A stretch of DNA of 64,000 nucleotides from Marinomonas spartinae (GTDB taxonomy: Bacteria; Pseudomonadota; Gammaproteobacteria; Pseudomonadales; Marinomonadaceae): the NCBI RefSeq assembly GCF_900089775.1, contig NZ_FLOB01000008.1, forward strand, positions 94,500 to 158,499, written 5' to 3'. Shown piece after piece: positions 17,011 through 27,012 of this stretch (positions are counted from its first letter, which is position 1; each line of letters opens with the position of its first letter). The notes under the pieces were generated by a model, which ran no database searches, had not been told where the DNA came from, and saw only the letters and a program-made list of their open reading frames with translations. The translations under genes were made by a program, and so were the position numbers.

Positions 17011-18537
17011 TTATTCCTTAATTTGATGATGCGGGCTTAGCTCCGTAATCAGCCGAATGCTAGACACCATTTGATCCAATTGAAAATGAGGCTGAAGTTG
17101 AAGAAGAGAAAAAAAATGTCCAGGCCTTGACTTATTTTCACTGACTTTGACTTTGGCATTACTAAGCGGATATTTACTTCTTACTTGCTCTGACGCTGAA
17201 TCTGAGGCGGTGGTATAGTTATTTATCCAAGCTTGCAAATCTCGTTCACAAGCCTGTGCCGTGGTATAGCTGCCAATACGGTCACGAGCTAACACTTTTA
17301 AATAATGAGCAAACCTAGATACACATAGGATATATTGGAGCATAGATGACAAACGCGCATTAACATTAGCGACATTACTGTCATAGTTTTTGGCCAACTG
17401 TGCGGATGCATTACTATAGAAAACAAGATGTTCTGTATTAGTAACAGAAGATACTGGGATAAAACCTAGCTCAGATAGTTCTTTTTCAAGCTTTGTCGTG
17501 ACAATAAGATCAACAGGCGGTTTCCCTTCTTTTTGGTAAGAATCATTTTTAAAGTAATCCTTAGCAATACCCGTCACCATTCCCTTTGATATTTTACCAG
17601 GATCCATTCCTCGTATATGACCAAACCAACCACTTGCACAGTAGGCTCGTATCAGTGTTGAGACAAAAGGAAAAGCGGCATTCCCCCATAGCATATCTTT
17701 ATCTGAATCATGGATATGCTCGACAAAATAAAAGCTCTCAGAGCGCTTTCCATTATTCAAATATGGGGATCTAACCAATACCCGCGGCAACGTTAAACCG
17801 ACAAAACGAGACTCTTCCATACTACGGAAGCTGCGCCAGTTAATATATTCTGGCTGCTCGAATTGTGTAAATAAATCATACGCATGACCTAACTCAGAAA
17901 AAGCATCCACGCCAAACAAGCTTGAATCACCAGCACATACAAAAGGCGAAAAAGCGGCAGCAGCGGTTTTTGATATCTCTTTTAATGTAGCAATATCATT
18001 ATATAAAGAGCCATTGGATTGGGCATTGCTTATTTCATAATTACCAATGACAACACCAAAAGGCTCGCCACCAGGATGGTCAAATTCACTTTGATAGACT
18101 AATTTAAAAAATGCGCTCTGATCGAAATCAATTGCCTTACTAACATCTCGGGACAATGTCATCCAATTACAATTCAAAAGTTTAATCTTAACTTTTCTTT
18201 CATTATCCATTTGCTCAGCTTGGGATAACAACCAAAAAAGGCTACGCCAACCAGATTCTAATTTTTTAAATTTTTCTTCATGAATAATGATATTGATCTG
18301 CTGGCAAAGTTTTGCATCAATATCGGTAATAACTTTCTGTATATAGGAGCTGACAGATTCCTTATTCCAAATTAAAGGCGAGTCTGAAGAGCTTTCGAGC
18401 CAAAGTAAAAGCGCTTTATTGAGATCTTTTTCATTAAGAAATCGATCCAATAAGGAGTCACTATCACTTATTCTATACTCAGTTTGTCTTCCAAAAGCTG
18501 AGTTTTGACTTATAAACGAAAACTCTTCAACACTCAT
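17011..18537 (-). CDS. Second TssC-like sheath protein (ImpD type)
   Basis: A 508-residue EvpB/VipB-family protein, paralogous to the tssC that precedes it. Shared blocks include KLESGWRSLFWLL, AIDFDQSAFFKLVYQSEFD, PGGEPFGVVIGNYEISN, SFRSMEESRFVGLTLPRVL, FAHYLKVLARDRIGS and C-terminal SSIRLITELSPH. The N-terminal ~70 residues differ from tssC. An imp-type order tssA-B-C-(second C)-impE is known, where the second copy is called ImpD or TssC40-like. Whether it enters the sheath, forms a special end ring or has another role is not visible here. AAGGATG site precedes the ATG; 3 bases separate it from tagJ. Confidence 0.88.
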   Translation of the reverse strand: MSVEEFSFISQNSAFGRQTEYRISDSDSLLDRFLNEKDLNKALLLWLESSSDSPLIWNKESVSSYIQKVITDIDAKLCQQINIIIHEEKFKKLESGWRSLFWLLSQAEQMDNERKVKIKLLNCNWMTLSRDVSKAIDFDQSAFFKLVYQSEFDHPGGEPFGVVIGNYEISNAQSNGSLYNDIATLKEISKTAAAAFSPFVCAGDSSLFGVDAFSELGHAYDLFTQFEQPEYINWRSFRSMEESRFVGLTLPRVLVRSPYLNNGKRSESFYFVEHIHDSDKDMLWGNAAFPFVSTLIRAYCASGWFGHIRGMDPGKISKGMVTGIAKDYFKNDSYQKEGKPPVDLIVTTKLEKELSELGFIPVSSVTNTEHLVFYSNASAQLAKNYDSNVANVNARLSSMLQYILCVSRFAHYLKVLARDRIGSYTTAQACERDLQAWINNYTTASDSASEQVRSKYPLSNAKVKVSENKSRPGHFFSLLQLQPHFQLDQMVSSIRLITELSPHHQIKE

Positions 18538-18582
18538 GTACTACATCATCCTTAATTTTAACGCTTAAATCGCTTTTTCTAC

Positions 18583-20073
18583 TTAACCAACTTCAGGTAT
18601 CTTAGCGACTAAACGTAATGAGGACGTTAACTCTTCCATTTGCAACCAAGGCTTAAGCCAAGCAACAGCATTATAAGCCCCTGGTTGACCAGGAATTTCC
18701 TTAACCCGAACTTTAGCGTCGGCTAATGGATAACGAGCACGAATATCCTGACCACCACCTTCTGTTGCATTCACATAAGATAAAATCCAACGGTTCAGCC
18801 AAGCTTCAACGTCTTCAGCTTCCATGAAACTGCCGATTTTATCGCGCGCCATTACTTTTAAATAATGTGCAAATCGAGATGTCGCCATCAAATAAGGCAA
18901 CCTAGCTGAAATAGCGGCATTAGCCGTTGCATCAGGGGTATCGTATACTTTTGGTTTCTGACAGCTTTGACCACCAAAGAAAACCGCATAATCAGTGTTC
19001 TTATAGTGACACAAAGGTAAAAAGCCTAGTTTACTCAGTTCTGCCTCACGACGATCGGTAATACCAATTTCAGTTGGGCATTTCAAATCAGGGTCACCAT
19101 CATCGCTGGTAAAAATATGAGTAGGCAAGCCTTCTACCTTACCACCCCCTTCCGCACCACGAATAGCAGTACAGAAGCCATATTGAGAATAAGCTTTGGT
19201 CATGTTAGTTGCCATCGCATAGGCGGCATTACTCCAGCAGTAATCACCATTATCGGTACTTACAGAACGACCAGCTTTCGGTTCTATTTCAAACTCTTCG
19301 AAATTAAATTCTTCAACAGGTTTAGAGGCTGCTCCATATGGCAGACGAGATAAGAATCTAGGCATAGTCAAAGTAACAAAGCGTGAGTCATCGCTTTCTC
19401 TAAACGAACGCCATTTAGTGTACTCTAATGATTCGAATACTTTTTCTAGATCCCGAGGCTTAGTCAACTCTTCCCAGTTGTCAAAGCCAAACAAAGAAGG
19501 GGAAGAAGCCGAAACAAATGGACAAAAACCAGCCGCAGCTACGTTGGACATCAAGCTAAGCGTTTCAATATCTTCAGGGTGATTCGTAAATTCATAATCC
19601 CCTACTATCGTGCCGTAAGGCTCACCACCTGGCGTACCGAACTCAGACTCGTAAATTTTCTTAAACGTTTGACTTTGGTCAAACTCAACTGCTTTACTCA
19701 AGTCTTTATGAAGCTCTTTTTTCTTCATATTCAGCACGCGAATTTTCAGTGTCGAATTGGTCTCAGAGTTCATCACTAGATGATGAAGACCTCTCCAAGT
19801 CCCTTCCAGTTTCTGAAATTGATCAGTGTGCATAATGGCGCTAAGTTGCTTCGATATTTTGTTATCGATCAAATCAATCGCTTCATTAAATGTCACCGTC
19901 ATATTCTTGTTCCACTGAACAGTACCTTTTAAGGCTTCCTGTGTCAGGGTTTTTAACAACTCTTCTGCTCGACTAGATTCAGTCTGCTTGGTCGCACCAA
20001 TCGCCTGCTCCAAAAGAGAGACACTTTGCTCAACAACCGTTTCCGCACCGCTTAAAGCTTCTTCCGTGCTCAT
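18583..20073 (-). CDS. tssC: TssC sheath large subunit
   Basis: A 496-residue TssC (VipB/ImpC), normal length. Conserved blocks are [103 protein letters not shown] and C-terminal [12 protein letters not shown]. With TssB it builds the contractile sheath around the Hcp tube. The ATG overlaps the tssB stop by 4 bases (ATGA), as usual for this obligate pair. Confidence 0.96.
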   Translation of the reverse strand: MSTEEALSGAETVVEQSVSLLEQAIGATKQTESSRAEELLKTLTQEALKGTVQWNKNMTVTFNEAIDLIDNKISKQLSAIMHTDQFQKLEGTWRGLHHLVMNSETNSTLKIRVLNMKKKELHKDLSKAVEFDQSQTFKKIYESEFGTPGGEPYGTIVGDYEFTNHPEDIETLSLMSNVAAAGFCPFVSASSPSLFGFDNWEELTKPRDLEKVFESLEYTKWRSFRESDDSRFVTLTMPRFLSRLPYGAASKPVEEFNFEEFEIEPKAGRSVSTDNGDYCWSNAAYAMATNMTKAYSQYGFCTAIRGAEGGGKVEGLPTHIFTSDDGDPDLKCPTEIGITDRREAELSKLGFLPLCHYKNTDYAVFFGGQSCQKPKVYDTPDATANAAISARLPYLMATSRFAHYLKVMARDKIGSFMEAEDVEAWLNRWILSYVNATEGGGQDIRARYPLADAKVRVKEIPGQPGAYNAVAWLKPWLQMEELTSSLRLVAKIPEVG

Positions 20074-20573
20074 TTGTCTTCCTCCTCAATGCTTAATTCC
20101 TTCGCCATTGCTTCGAGGCTAGTTGTGTTACTTAGCACCTCTTCCAAAACATTTTCCAACTCTTCGGATCGATCTATTTTGGTCATGAGATCACGCAATT
20201 TATTACGAGTCTCCATCAACTTACGCAAAGGCTCAACTTGATTTACAACGGCTGCTGGCTCAAAGTCACTCATTGTTTTAAAGTTTAAGTCAACTGCAAA
20301 CTGACTATCGTCATCCGTTAAAACATTATCAACTTTCATTGAAAGGCTTGGGCTCATTCGTTTCAAAACATCATCGAAACTATCACGATCAATCTGAATA
20401 AATCGTCTATCTTTCAATGGTTTCAACGCCTCTGTATTATCACCAGAGAAATCCCCCATTACCCCTACAACAAAAGGAAGCTCTTTTTTTACAACAGCCC
20501 CTTCCGTTTCTACGTCATAAGTAATATGAACGCGAGGCTTTCGAACTCGCTTTAGATTGTCATGAATGCTCAT
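20070..20573 (-). CDS. tssB: TssB sheath small subunit
   Basis: A 167-residue TssB (VipA/ImpB). Hallmarks are [53 protein letters not shown] and the C-terminal helix with [18 protein letters not shown]. It pairs with TssC to form the sheath protomer and carries the N-terminal helix bound by TagJ in other systems. A strong AAGGAG site sits 7 bases before the ATG. Confidence 0.96.
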   Translation of the reverse strand: MSIHDNLKRVRKPRVHITYDVETEGAVVKKELPFVVGVMGDFSGDNTEALKPLKDRRFIQIDRDSFDDVLKRMSPSLSMKVDNVLTDDDSQFAVDLNFKTMSDFEPAAVVNQVEPLRKLMETRNKLRDLMTKIDRSEELENVLEEVLSNTTSLEAMAKELSIEEEDK

Positions 20574-20587
20574 TAGAACTCCTTTTA

Positions 20588-21703
20588 CTATGTTTCAGTT
20601 TCGCTGACTCGAATACCAGACAGCTTAAAATAGCCTGTTCTAGCATCATTGTCTGTAATTAATTCATCCAACAATTCAGGAAGAGATAGTTTGCTCCAAC
20701 GTATCACTTGCTCAATGGTGTAAGACATTGGTGAGTGCGGCTCAGTCTCTCTAAAATAAGCCGCAATTTCAGATAGTTTTTTAATAGCACTGGCTCTTGA
20801 GTCAATTTTTCCATTATCTGAACGTGATTCAGACACAGTCTCACTAGATTGCCCCTCAACATCCGACACTTCAGATAATACTTCTGCCTCGGACGCAGCT
20901 GATTCTGCGGCGGCTTCTAATTTTTCCTTACCAATGTGTTCAATAGCCGCCATACTAGAATCAAGTACGCGCTTAATATTAGACGTCGGCTGAGGGCTAC
21001 CAGTCACCCTATCCATCACATCACTAAGAATAGAGAAGTGCTCTATTGCTTTTTCGACATCGTTTTTTAGATTAGTAAAAAAGTCGACACTCGTTTCAAG
21101 AGCACTCTTTTCAACATCCTCATAGTCAACTGCACCTTGAGCTATTTTTTTTTCGCGCTTATCCTCAGCCATCCTAGAAATATCATAGGCTTGTTGGTAC
21201 TCCCAAAAGGTAAAGGGGCCATAGTTAATTCCTTCTGTAATAGGAATATTTTTTATTGGCATAACCAACGCACCCTCTTGGGCGATACCATTTAGACCAA
21301 CCAAAGCGGATAACTTTTCAGATAGCTCTTCACCCTCTTCCAACGTGGGAAAAAGATCCAAGAAATGCTCATCAATGAGAGTGTGGGCAATTTCAAAACC
21401 CAAAGCAAGACCTTTAAAGCCCTCTAGACGACATAAAGACTCGATAAGCCAAGCGATGTATTCAATGTCCTTGCTCTCGTTTTTTATTGCTTCCTTACAT
21501 TGCTCAAAAAGAGGCTGCCACTCCCGAGTTAACAAAGAAAACCCTTCTTCATCGACCAAGGCGTTCCGCTCAGCGGCTCTAAGCTGGTTTCGTAAATCTT
21601 TTAATGTGTAGTACGTAGAATTCGGAGAAATATCGGCACGTGGATCAGAGCCTGCAAACTGATCCTCTAAAATCGGAGAAGTACATTCTTCTAGTGTTAA
21701 CAT
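20588..21703 (-). CDS. tssA: TssA cap/baseplate protein
   Basis: A TssA (ImpA N-terminal domain) protein. I choose the ATG at 21703 (371 residues) because AGGA lies 7 bases upstream and the resulting N-terminus ([20 protein letters not shown]) matches the usual SPI-x-E-D-x-x-G-D opening. An ATG at 21727 has no ribosome site. The ImpA core follows ([52 protein letters not shown]), then an acidic linker and a C-terminal [22 protein letters not shown]...[13 protein letters not shown], typical of short TssA proteins. It leads the second T6SS operon. Confidence 0.93.
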   Translation of the reverse strand: MLTLEECTSPILEDQFAGSDPRADISPNSTYYTLKDLRNQLRAAERNALVDEEGFSLLTREWQPLFEQCKEAIKNESKDIEYIAWLIESLCRLEGFKGLALGFEIAHTLIDEHFLDLFPTLEEGEELSEKLSALVGLNGIAQEGALVMPIKNIPITEGINYGPFTFWEYQQAYDISRMAEDKREKKIAQGAVDYEDVEKSALETSVDFFTNLKNDVEKAIEHFSILSDVMDRVTGSPQPTSNIKRVLDSSMAAIEHIGKEKLEAAAESAASEAEVLSEVSDVEGQSSETVSESRSDNGKIDSRASAIKKLSEIAAYFRETEPHSPMSYTIEQVIRWSKLSLPELLDELITDNDARTGYFKLSGIRVSETET

Positions 21704-21743
21704 TCCATCGTCCTGCTCTAGTAGCATTTAATAATTAATACGA

Positions 21744-21772
21744 ATTTTACTAGTCCCTCATCCCCTTTACAA
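21744..21772 (-). promoter_or_regulatory. Probable promoter of the tssA operon
   Basis: On the minus strand, TTGTAA (plus 21767-21772) is followed by a 17-base spacer and TAAAAT (plus 21744-21749), a fair sigma-70 match placed about 40 bases before the chosen tssA start. Further upstream lie 9-bp inverted arms AAAGTAAAG (21781-21789) and CTTTACTTT (21884-21892). Confidence 0.5.
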
Positions 21773-21908
21773 GACAAGCGAAAGTAAAGCTTATACGAAA
21801 TGTAAGCGACTAAAAAAAGTCAAGCTCAACAAAGAATTAATTAACAAAAAAAGCGAAATAGCATTATCTTTCTTACTTTTTCACTTTACTTTATCAAACA
21901 TGAAATAT

Positions 21909-21930
21909 AAAAAATAGAGACATATCTCTA
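21909..21930 (-). terminator. Probable intrinsic terminator after pppA
   Basis: On the minus strand a TAGAGA-TATG-TCTCTA hairpin (plus 21915-21930) is directly followed by six T residues (plus 21909-21914). It lies about 46 bases past the phosphatase stop and would end the tagH-to-pppA transcript. The stem is short and AT-rich, so termination may be partial. Confidence 0.55.
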
Positions 21931-21976
21931 CAGTATGCCTGTCTTTATAAGCTCCACCTAAAAAACCACATGGGTA

Positions 21977-22789
21977 TTAAGGTAGACGATTTAATTGGCG
22001 ACCAAATAAAGGCACTGTTTTCTCACTTAGCGAATCAAACTCATCATCCATAACAGGCTTATCCACCCCATTATAAACAACAACAATACAGGTAACGTTG
22101 TCTTTAGCCCCCCTTACTAAGGATGAATGCATAAGCGCAAGCCCTGTATCTATAACACTCTGCCCATCAAGCATGGAGCAAATCTCTTGATCAGATAACT
22201 CCCCAGTAAGACCATCGGAACACAACAAAAACATATCTTCGCTGCGAACTTCACGCTTTATGACATCAATATTAATATCGTCCGCCACCCCAACTGCTCG
22301 AGTAATAACATTCGACAATGGGTGAGAGCCCATTTCACTTTTGCTAATAACGCCTTGGGCAACTAATTCATTCACTTGACTATGATCGCTAGATATTTGA
22401 GTAAAATCACCATCACGAAGTAAATAAGCACGACTATCACCAGCCCAAACAACAAAGAACTCATCATTTTTGATAAACAAAATAACAATCGTACTGCCTG
22501 CTATTTTCCCTCCTAAATGATAATGGCTATATTGTTTTAGATCATAATTCGCTTTCTTCACAGCCGAAACAATATGATCAACGGTTAACTCTTCATAAGT
22601 ATAATTTAATACTTTCGCCCTGATTGCATCGACAACCAATTGACTGGCATAGTCACCCGCTTCATGCCCGCCCATTCCATCAGCGACTACCCATAAATTA
22701 TGACTAGAAATTTCCGCAAATGAGTCTTCATTTAGCTGTCTTACTACTCCCCTATGGGAGATCGCATAACTAGTATTAGTTCTTGTCAT
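21977..22789 (-). CDS. pppA: PP2C-family protein phosphatase (PppA-like)
   Basis: A 270-residue PP2C phosphatase when started at the ATG at 22789 (MTRTNTSYAISHRG). The frame could be opened further upstream to 22840, but that part only overlaps the end of tagF. Metal-binding motifs are clear: VVADGMGGHEAGDYAS, VWAGDSRAYLLRDG, LLCSDGLTGELSD and AKDNVTCIVV. In T6SS threonine-phosphorylation control, PppA reverses phosphorylation of the FHA protein by PpkA. It overlaps tagF by 14 bases. Cytoplasmic. Confidence 0.93.
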   Translation of the reverse strand: MTRTNTSYAISHRGVVRQLNEDSFAEISSHNLWVVADGMGGHEAGDYASQLVVDAIRAKVLNYTYEELTVDHIVSAVKKANYDLKQYSHYHLGGKIAGSTIVILFIKNDEFFVVWAGDSRAYLLRDGDFTQISSDHSQVNELVAQGVISKSEMGSHPLSNVITRAVGVADDINIDVIKREVRSEDMFLLCSDGLTGELSDQEICSMLDGQSVIDTGLALMHSSLVRGAKDNVTCIVVVYNGVDKPVMDDEFDSLSEKTVPLFGRQLNRLP

Positions 22790-23510
22790 TATCCCTAACC
22801 TGCACGTGATTCCATTGCCACTGCTGCCATCTACCGTCAAACATAGCCGCGGCCTGATTAACAGAAGGCAACCCTGAAGTAATAATGACAGAGGGACTCA
22901 AGAGACATGAGCCATGAGTCCACCAAATACTATAGCTGCCGTATTTTTTATATAATAAGGCGTGCAACATATCTTGCATTGCCCCACCACCAAGCTCTGT
23001 TCCTGAAAACTCAAACACCTGGGCGGTTTTATTTTCATCTGGAGAAGTAAAATACTTATAGCGCTTTGATACATCCGCTATTGGCTTAACAGCCTTCTCA
23101 ACCTCTTTCCTCCAACTAAATAGATCAACCGAATCCTCTAAAACAGCAAGAACCGCATCCTCGTATTCAAGACACAGAGCATCAGATTCCATAACCTCAA
23201 CGGGTAAATTATCTGTATCCGCCACCAGTGTAAAAGGGTACGGCCTTCCTACAACATCCATGCTAGGCATCACCGTCCCCATTTTGGCGCTATCCCCTGC
23301 TATACCGGGAGACATACCAAAATGCCATACTGGACCCGTTAAGAATTTATCCTTCCAAGAATCTCCCATCCTCTCTTTACTAACAGAAAGAACAGCCTGC
23401 AACCAACGGTCCCACACTTCCTGAAAGTCGGTATCGACATTATCTTGAAGAAAGTCCCCTACACTGGGTAACTTTCCAAGATAACCAAAACTCACAACTT
23501 GTTCGGACAT
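22776..23510 (-). CDS. tagF: TagF/ImpM T6SS regulator
   Basis: A 244-residue TagF. The N-terminus VSFGYLGKLPSVGDFLQ and the conserved AVLSVSKERMGDSW, FLTGPVWHFGMSPGI and SMDVVGRPYPFTLV segments identify it. TagF represses T6SS assembly after translation in other bacteria and acts with or against the PpkA/Fha arm. It overlaps the end of tssM by 19 bases and the start of the phosphatase gene by 14 bases. In some species TagF and PppA are fused, and here they are adjacent. Confidence 0.93.
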   Translation of the reverse strand: MSEQVVSFGYLGKLPSVGDFLQDNVDTDFQEVWDRWLQAVLSVSKERMGDSWKDKFLTGPVWHFGMSPGIAGDSAKMGTVMPSMDVVGRPYPFTLVADTDNLPVEVMESDALCLEYEDAVLAVLEDSVDLFSWRKEVEKAVKPIADVSKRYKYFTSPDENKTAQVFEFSGTELGGGAMQDMLHALLYKKYGSYSIWWTHGSCLLSPSVIITSGLPSVNQAAAMFDGRWQQWQWNHVQVRDNDKN

Positions 23511-26500
23511 GTAAAACTCTCTAACGAATCATTCCAAAAAGGATTTCTTACGGAGTTAGGCAATAACTTAACCACCGCACTGTTACCCTCAACATCAAAA
23601 TGCATGCTTAAGTCCTTGGCAGTCTTCGCCCGTTTTCTTTGTAAGGCATCCAGCATTCTGAAAAGTGACCACTCCCCATCATAGTTTTGACTAATTAAAC
23701 GACCACCACCAATCAAACTAAACTCAACTTTTGTTCCTGCAAGTGGTTTAGGCCCAGGCCAAGACATACTTGTCACACGCTGTGGCCCGTGGCGATAAAC
23801 AAGAGACTGACCATTAACGTCTAACTTAATACTCGAAACACTTCGATCAAGCTCTTCAGGCTTCAACCCAAAGCCAATATCCAAAGCGCCACTTCCGTTA
23901 TCGAAGAATGCTTTACGTATTCTGTAGGCCTCATGAAACATCGTCAAAGTAGAAAGACTCATACCAATATCTCTCTTAAATGACCACCTTGTGCTACCCA
24001 TATTCACACTTGGCGCCACATAGGTTGTAAAGAACTTATCCAGTGTCCCCCCTGGGCCAAAGAAATGGGCAAAGTCCTTCAAGCTGATTTCTTGCTTGCT
24101 ATTTTTAGCAACAGGATAACGTCCAGCTATGGCTGCCCTGTATTCAGGCAAAACATCATTGCGCCACATTTTATTGATGACTCGGTCTGCATTTAGCTTA
24201 ACAATATCTGACGTGTCGCCAGCAACACTTTTAAGCCAATCAGAGAATGGGGCAACAATATCACTAGATGACAACTGATTAATAAAATCAGGTTCACCTT
24301 TCCCTTTTAACTGCTCCTTAATGGAAGCGGTCATATCATCACTTTGGCTAATTTTATTAAGATAAACATTTAGTGATTTAAGATCGGATTGGACCTTATC
24401 AAGTTTTGCGGGATCCAAGCCTAATATCCCCTGGAACGCCTCTTCAACTTCATGACCAGGAAGAAGTTTTTTCGATCCAGGCTGTGTTGCCTCAGGCAAA
24501 AACTTATTAATTCGCTCCGCTTTTTCTGCTATGGCAGCATTTGCAGCCCCAGCCAGACCAGCGGCTTTTTTAAGTGCACCATTTGTTTGGCTTTCAGGGG
24601 CATTCGTTAAAGCGACATTCCTTTGAACCACTGAAATGATGTTTTTAATCGGTGCCTCTGGACCAGATAAAGCATCCGTTACCTTAATACCTTCAGAAAC
24701 CGAATTAAAATCCTTAACTTTCAAATTATCCAAAAAGCTTTTCCAATAATAGATGTAATCTTGAAAATAACGTCTTTCAAGCTCTTTTTCTACCTGCTGT
24801 TTTGACACATCGTATGTACCAGCAGCCTCTTTACCATATACCCAGTTACTGGAAATCAAAGTCCCTAGCATCTTACTTTTTTCAACATTGAATATGCCGT
24901 AAAAGCCATTATAGGTGTACAAACCTGGAATTGTATTAGACGCCTCAGAAGGGTCCTTCAACTCAAACGCATCAGCCGTTTTAGCACTGATAACGTCAGT
25001 CAGCCTGAACGGAGGAATACTGCTATTCATATAGTCCGCCCTTAATCGTTGATAGGCTCTTTCTGCCACGGGCAACTTGGTTAAAGCCAGTCGAGCAGCA
25101 TGTACTGCATCACTATCCATTTGTGTCTGATCTAATTTAATAGACAATAAGGTTGCTAAGTGATGATGTAAATCTGCTCTGATTTGGACATTTTTATCCC
25201 CCGGTAATTTACGATCGAAGTAAGCATCAAACCAAGCCTCAACATCACTCGCATCAAAATGATCAGGCATATAAAGCATTAAATAGGTTCTAAGGGTTTC
25301 ATAAAGATAACTTAGATGCTCTGCATTGTTTTTCATCTCAGACAAAAGCACCTTAACCATATAAGGTTCTAGATACGCTTTAAGTGAACGCTCGTAGGCA
25401 CTCATCGAGGTTTGTTTTAGGTTAGAAATTTTGTCCAGCCCAACACCTACCAGCGAACCTTGATCTTCTGCTCCGGGTTTGATAGCAGGCAGATCCCGCA
25501 AGGCATTGAGACGATCATTTAATACAACTAAATTATTGGTATCAAAAACCCCAGAGTCCACTTTCTTATACTGTGTTACTAGCTTGTCAGTTTGATCTAT
25601 TAATTTGGAGTTCGACGAATAACTACCATACGCAAGAAAGCCAAAACCCAGCAAACCAACGCACCCTAAAGACACGCCGGCCACCCTAAGCCACTTATTC
25701 TGCTTATCGTGATATTTATTAGTACTCGCTAAGTTTTGTTCAGGAAAAACAACACTTTCCAAAACCTTTTTAATAAAGAAGCTTCTAGATTTATTGATAT
25801 GGCCGCCATTGGCGACTTTTTTGTCACTGAGAAAACTAGAAGGATCTCCTTCTTGAGTTGCACTTGTTAAATAAACGCCGCGAAATACCGGAGGCTGCTC
25901 ATAAGTATTGGGAGTAAAAATCTCTTTCAAAAAAGAGTACGATACCTCTTGTAGAAACCTAAGCTGATGAGGGAACTCAAAGACTTTAGCTCGTACTGAC
26001 TCATCCCGTTCATTAATTAACCTACGATTTAACATCTCAGCCAGGTTAGCAATCAAACCATGAAATTCTTTATTAAACTGCTCTATTTGGGTGCCATTTT
26101 TTGAATCCATTGGGAAGGTCACCCCCCAAATTTGGTTACTCTCTTCTTCCGTCAACTCGTTAAAAAAATCACGAAAACCATCAATAAGATCGGCTTTTGA
26201 TAGAATGACATAAACGGGAAAGGTCATACCAAGCTGATTCTGCAGCTCCTGCAAACGTTGCTTAATGGCTCTGGCATGGAGATTCCTTTCCGTTTTGGTT
26301 TGCCCCATCAGCTCAGAAATACCCATACTAATAACTACACCATTAATCGGTCTTAATGGGCGATACTTTCTCAAAAGACCAAGAAAGCCTTGCCAAGCTT
26401 TCGAATCATGCTTGGCGTGACTATCCTGAGTGGTATAACGGCCTGCCGTATCAATCAAGACAGCTTTATTTGTAAACCACCAGTCGCAGTTACGTGTTCC

Positions 26501-27001
26501 ACCCACACCTTTAATTAAATCAACGCCTAGCTTATCTTTTAATGGATAATCTAACCCAGAGTTATTGATGATTGTGGTTTTACCCGCCCCTGGTGGGCCA
26601 ATCATAATATACCAAGGTAACTGATATATATTTTTACCTTTAAACAACTTAACGTCTTTTAGAAGCGCAATAGCATCCGACATACGGTTTTTCAGCGTAT
26701 TGATCTCTTCGTTTATATCGTCATTATCAACACTGTCATCTATCAGCTCTTCTGCCATGTTGGTATTACGCTTACTCTGCTTAGACAGCTGATAAATCTT
26801 CGTCACCGCAACACCAAGAACAATGCATAATATTAGAATGACTCGCGCTAAAATACTTTTAAGCGGAACAAAACCAGCAATGGCGATAAGAGGGCCACCG
26901 AACCAAATCAAAAGAAACAAACATAAAAACCCAATAATAAGCATCGCTGTTCTTGAGGTTAATATGTAAGAGAGTTTCTTACATCTTTTTATAAAACTCA
27001 T
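23492..27001 (-). CDS. tssM: TssM (IcmF-like) membrane-complex protein
   Basis: An 1169-residue inner-membrane TssM. N-terminal membrane segments cover about residues 17-67. The cytoplasmic GTPase-like domain has Walker A GPPGAGKT at 135-142 and VLIDTAGRY at 181-189; a further transmembrane helix spans about 439-459 and a long periplasmic region follows, ending with the IcmF C-terminal part (WPGPKPLAGTKVEFSL, SLFRMLDALQ). Intact Walker motifs suggest nucleotide binding. With TssJ and TssL it forms the trans-envelope complex. 11 bases separate it from tssL. Confidence 0.96.
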   Translation of the reverse strand: MSFIKRCKKLSYILTSRTAMLIIGFLCLFLLIWFGGPLIAIAGFVPLKSILARVILILCIVLGVAVTKIYQLSKQSKRNTNMAEELIDDSVDNDDINEEINTLKNRMSDAIALLKDVKLFKGKNIYQLPWYIMIGPPGAGKTTIINNSGLDYPLKDKLGVDLIKGVGGTRNCDWWFTNKAVLIDTAGRYTTQDSHAKHDSKAWQGFLGLLRKYRPLRPINGVVISMGISELMGQTKTERNLHARAIKQRLQELQNQLGMTFPVYVILSKADLIDGFRDFFNELTEEESNQIWGVTFPMDSKNGTQIEQFNKEFHGLIANLAEMLNRRLINERDESVRAKVFEFPHQLRFLQEVSYSFLKEIFTPNTYEQPPVFRGVYLTSATQEGDPSSFLSDKKVANGGHINKSRSFFIKKVLESVVFPEQNLASTNKYHDKQNKWLRVAGVSLGCVGLLGFGFLAYGSYSSNSKLIDQTDKLVTQYKKVDSGVFDTNNLVVLNDRLNALRDLPAIKPGAEDQGSLVGVGLDKISNLKQTSMSAYERSLKAYLEPYMVKVLLSEMKNNAEHLSYLYETLRTYLMLYMPDHFDASDVEAWFDAYFDRKLPGDKNVQIRADLHHHLATLLSIKLDQTQMDSDAVHAARLALTKLPVAERAYQRLRADYMNSSIPPFRLTDVISAKTADAFELKDPSEASNTIPGLYTYNGFYGIFNVEKSKMLGTLISSNWVYGKEAAGTYDVSKQQVEKELERRYFQDYIYYWKSFLDNLKVKDFNSVSEGIKVTDALSGPEAPIKNIISVVQRNVALTNAPESQTNGALKKAAGLAGAANAAIAEKAERINKFLPEATQPGSKKLLPGHEVEEAFQGILGLDPAKLDKVQSDLKSLNVYLNKISQSDDMTASIKEQLKGKGEPDFINQLSSSDIVAPFSDWLKSVAGDTSDIVKLNADRVINKMWRNDVLPEYRAAIAGRYPVAKNSKQEISLKDFAHFFGPGGTLDKFFTTYVAPSVNMGSTRWSFKRDIGMSLSTLTMFHEAYRIRKAFFDNGSGALDIGFGLKPEELDRSVSSIKLDVNGQSLVYRHGPQRVTSMSWPGPKPLAGTKVEFSLIGGGRLISQNYDGEWSLFRMLDALQRKRAKTAKDLSMHFDVEGNSAVVKLLPNSVRNPFWNDSLESFTCPNKL

Positions 27002-27012
27002 TTCAACTCCAT

